52,133 nucleotides of DNA, from positions 1 to 52,133 of the forward strand of contig JAKLET010000027.1 in the NCBI GenBank assembly GCA_022711595.1, given 5' to 3'. The position numbers were made by a program, and so were the translations under genes. Positions 50,392 to 52,133 of the stretch are shown here, piece after piece. Source of the DNA: Deltaproteobacteria bacterium. Lineage in GTDB: Bacteria; Desulfobacterota; Syntrophorhabdia; Syntrophorhabdales; Syntrophorhabdaceae. Each line of letters starts with the position of its first letter. The stretch's first letter is position 1. Below the pieces are notes generated by a model that was not told where the DNA came from, did no database searches, and saw only the letters and a list, made by a program, of their open reading frames with translations.

Positions 50392-50502
50392 TTCAAGGGT
50401 TTCAATGTTTCGAAGTTGTCAAGGCAGAACAATGGCCCCTTATGTAAGAGGGGCCATTGTTCTTTTCTGTTCAAACGGTTCAAGCAGTTCAAACGGATGT
50501 AA
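50392..50502. repeat. GTTCAA-type degenerate repeats flanking a terminator
   Basis: GTTCAAGGGTTTCAATGTTT (50392-50411) lies on one side of the hairpin. On the other, GTTCAAACGG occurs at 50469-50478 and again at 50487-50496 (18-bp period). CTGTTCAAACGGTT (50467-50480) is the exact inverse of a 14-mer at the end of the PAS kinase gene. Confidence 0.7.
50426..50466. terminator. Intrinsic terminator, kor-hrb-purC operon
   Basis: Perfect 15-bp stem AGAACAATGGCCCCT (50426-50440) with 50449-50463, an 8-nt loop, then TTT on the plus strand. It lies between convergent purC and dctM genes and may work both ways. Confidence 0.9.
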
Positions 50503-50510
50503 CTGTTCTT

Positions 50511-51818
50511 CTATTTCACCATATTAGACAGTACAAGTACCGTTCCGTATGGGAAAAGGAGCAGCAGCAGTATTGAAATTATATACGACGGTATATAATA
50601 AAAACTCCCCTTGAAAACCGTCGCAAGGGGGATGTCCCGTGCCATTCCGGCCACTACATAACAACACAGTCCGACGGGAGGCATGATGGCCCCCATGGTG
50701 GTAACAATGGTAATGACCTGACCGAACCAGATCGGGTCATAGCCCATCTCCATGACGATGGGGTAGAAGATTGGCAGCGAAACAAGCAGGAACGCAAGCG
50801 CATCCATAACACAGCCCCCGATGATGTAGCAGAGCATTATGATCCAGAACAGTGCCCAGCCCGGGAGAGAAAGTGTCGATATCCAGGAGGCCGCCTCGAA
50901 GGGAAGCCGGGTCACGGCGAGAAACCTTCCGAAAATGACCGCGCCGGCGACTATGATAAAGACCATGGCGGATATTCTCAGCGTGTCTGTAATAGAGGCC
51001 AGAAGTCCCTTCCATGAAAGCTTTCTCCGTATGACGCACAGTATGAGCCCAAGGGCGCAGCTTGCCGCCGCCGCCTCTGTGGCGGTGACATATCCTGTGA
51101 ACAGGGCGGACATGATCACCGCGAAGAGCAAAAAGATCTCAATGAGGTCGGGCAGGGCGCGGAGCCGCTCTTTCCAGGTGCTTCTTGGACCCTTTGGACC
51201 CCAATCGGGGTGCCTGTGGCATATATAAAACACGGTAGCGGCGATGAGTACCGTCAGAATGATGCTGGGGATGACATTGCCGAAGAAGAGCTTTCCGATG
51301 GACTGCCCGGTATAGAGACCGTAAATAACGAGAACGATGCTCGGGGGTATGAGCACGCCCAGCGTTGCCCCTGCCGCGACTGCACCGGCGTTGAGTTCAG
51401 GCTTGTAATTGTATTTTTTCATCTCAGGTATTGCAACGGTGCTCATTGTTGCTGCCGTGGCCGAGTTTGAGCCGCTGATGGCGGAAAAGATGGCGCAGGC
51501 CATGATGGTCGTGATAGCAAGACCGCCCCTGTAATGGCCGAACCACCTGTACGTGGCATTGTAAAGGCTGTTATTGTAACCGCCGTAATGGGCAAACTCA
51601 CCCACGAGTATGAACATGGGTATGACCGTCAACCCGTAGCTGGAAAATATGTTCCACATATCCGCCCCGATCATGCCGAGGGCGGCCTTCAGGGAAGTGA
51701 CATAAACGACTCCGGCGAATCCGACTATCGCCATGGTAAACGCTGCAGGTATCCTTAGCAGAAAGAGGGTCGCGAACATTACAGCGATGCCTATGACCCC
51801 TACGATGGGACCTTCCAT
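50511..51818 (-). CDS. TRAP transporter large permease (DctM)
   Basis: A 435-residue protein with about 12 helices, the normal DctM size. It shows FLLRIPAAFTMAIVG near the N terminus, SGSNSATAATMSTVAIPEM (about 119-137) and AGATLGVLIPPSIVLVIYG, all conserved in the family, and the later MDALAFLLVSLPIFYPI. It forms the transport path of an organic-anion importer with the DctQ subunit. The ATG at 51818, just after the DctQ stop and with AGGAGGAGG upstream, is chosen over the frame start at 51914. This is a second TRAP system, of separate-subunit type; its binding protein is expected beyond the window edge. Confidence 0.93.
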   Translation of the reverse strand: MEGPIVGVIGIAVMFATLFLLRIPAAFTMAIVGFAGVVYVTSLKAALGMIGADMWNIFSSYGLTVIPMFILVGEFAHYGGYNNSLYNATYRWFGHYRGGLAITTIMACAIFSAISGSNSATAATMSTVAIPEMKKYNYKPELNAGAVAAGATLGVLIPPSIVLVIYGLYTGQSIGKLFFGNVIPSIILTVLIAATVFYICHRHPDWGPKGPRSTWKERLRALPDLIEIFLLFAVIMSALFTGYVTATEAAAASCALGLILCVIRRKLSWKGLLASITDTLRISAMVFIIVAGAVIFGRFLAVTRLPFEAASWISTLSLPGWALFWIIMLCYIIGGCVMDALAFLLVSLPIFYPIVMEMGYDPIWFGQVITIVTTMGAIMPPVGLCCYVVAGMARDIPLATVFKGSFYYIPSYIISILLLLLFPYGTVLVLSNMVK

Positions 51819-51819
51819 G

Positions 51820-52133
51820 TTACGCCTCCTCCTTTTTTTTAAACACAAGACCTGTGAAATCCACAAAGAGCGTAAAAGCAAGGACGGCGAAGCCGAAGGC
51901 AACGGCAAAAACAAAGGGGTGATAGATGATCTTCAATGTTTCGGACAGTTCGCCCGACTCCAGGATCCTCATGCCCCATTCGTATATCTGCCATGAGACA
52001 AGGCCAAAAAAGATGCCGCTGATGATATAGTTTGTTCCCTCAAGGATCTTTTGCAGTCTTTTCGAAAATCTTTCCGTAAGGATATCCACTACGATGTTGC
52101 CTTTTCTTTTCTCGGTGTATCCAAGGGCAAAGG
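51820..52133 (-). CDS. TRAP transporter small permease (DctQ), 5' end missing
   Basis: The last 104 codons of a DctQ-type protein, open to the window edge. The segment GYTEKRKGNIVVDILTERF matches the conserved R-G-x-I-x-V-D-L loop after the second helix, so the frame continues upstream rather than starting at the GTG at 52087-52089. Two helices follow (about 40-60 and 78-98 of the visible part), and the end is a charged KKKEEA. It lies 1 bp before the dctM start. Confidence 0.85.
   Translation of the reverse strand, partial: FALGYTEKRKGNIVVDILTERFSKRLQKILEGTNYIISGIFFGLVSWQIYEWGMRILESGELSETLKIIYHPFVFAVAFGFAVLAFTLFVDFTGLVFKKKEEA

Overview
The window looks like chromosomal DNA of a strictly anaerobic, syntrophic or aromatic/fatty-acid-degrading bacterium of the Desulfobacterota type (Syntrophorhabdus-like). 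This is an inference from gene content: a beta-oxidation set, an acyl-CoA dehydrogenase operon carrying a 2-hydroxyacyl-CoA dehydratase/benzoyl-CoA reductase type activase and a small biotinyl carrier, two TRAP transporters, a ferredoxin-type 2-oxoacid oxidoreductase, a flavin-reductase/rubredoxin fusion and large PAS histidine kinases. Genes are dense on both strands, no spacer exceeds about 270 bp, and I see no CRISPR array, insertion sequence, prophage or rRNA. One tRNA (Ser-UGA) is present.

Layout. 1-2.3 kb: tail of an unknown gene, then an ExeA-like ATPase with an SH3 domain and a secreted nuclease-fold protein whose catalytic residues are all replaced. 2.4-9.1 kb: fatty acyl-CoA block. 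The minus strand carries 3-hydroxyacyl-CoA dehydrogenase, enoyl-CoA hydratase, thiolase and, separately, a metallo-beta-lactamase-fold hydrolase. The plus strand carries acyl-CoA dehydrogenase, biotinyl carrier and activase. 9.1-13.2 kb: TRAP-TAXI transporter (fused permease and Tat-type binding protein) with an amidohydrolase. 13.3-19.8 kb: NUDIX hydrolase, aspartate-type aminotransferase, then the ftsH / unknown / fmdB-type / tilS operon. 19.9-25.3 kb: PAS hybrid kinase, serA and an isoprenylcysteine-methyltransferase-like membrane protein. 25.4-28.8 kb: a dinB operon with a palindrome inside its promoter, then a GT39-type membrane glycosyltransferase. 28.8-36.8 kb: rplM-rpsI-argC, a flippase-like/UPF0104 membrane protein with an EamA transporter, fabH, tRNA-Ser, acyltransferase 3 and an MFS exporter. 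36.8-46 kb: a HATPase-GNAT fusion, a compact YgiB/YgiC-like three-gene cluster, a PocR-PAS hybrid kinase and RNase R. 46-52.1 kb: korA(gamma-alpha)-korB-hrb-purC operon and a second TRAP transporter (DctM, partial DctQ).

How the genes fit together: the catabolic part (acyl-CoA dehydrogenase, hydratase, dehydrogenase, thiolase, biotinyl carrier, activase, two organic-anion TRAP systems) points to anaerobic oxidation of acyl-CoA intermediates. The Kor enzyme links 2-oxoacid metabolism to ferredoxin, and the flavin/rubredoxin protein is a plausible electron donor for oxygen or NO detoxification. Housekeeping genes (ftsH, tilS, rplM-rpsI, rnr, fabH, purC, serA, argC, tRNA) are interleaved.

The most unusual signals are non-coding. 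Several genes have good promoters so close to the start codon that their mRNAs should be leaderless or nearly so, and they lack a Shine-Dalgarno. A perfect palindrome fills the spacer of the dinB promoter. A nested inverted repeat buries the start codon of the PocR kinase. Degenerate repeats sit against stop codons in five spacers. All functional calls come from reading motifs by eye; no database search was run.
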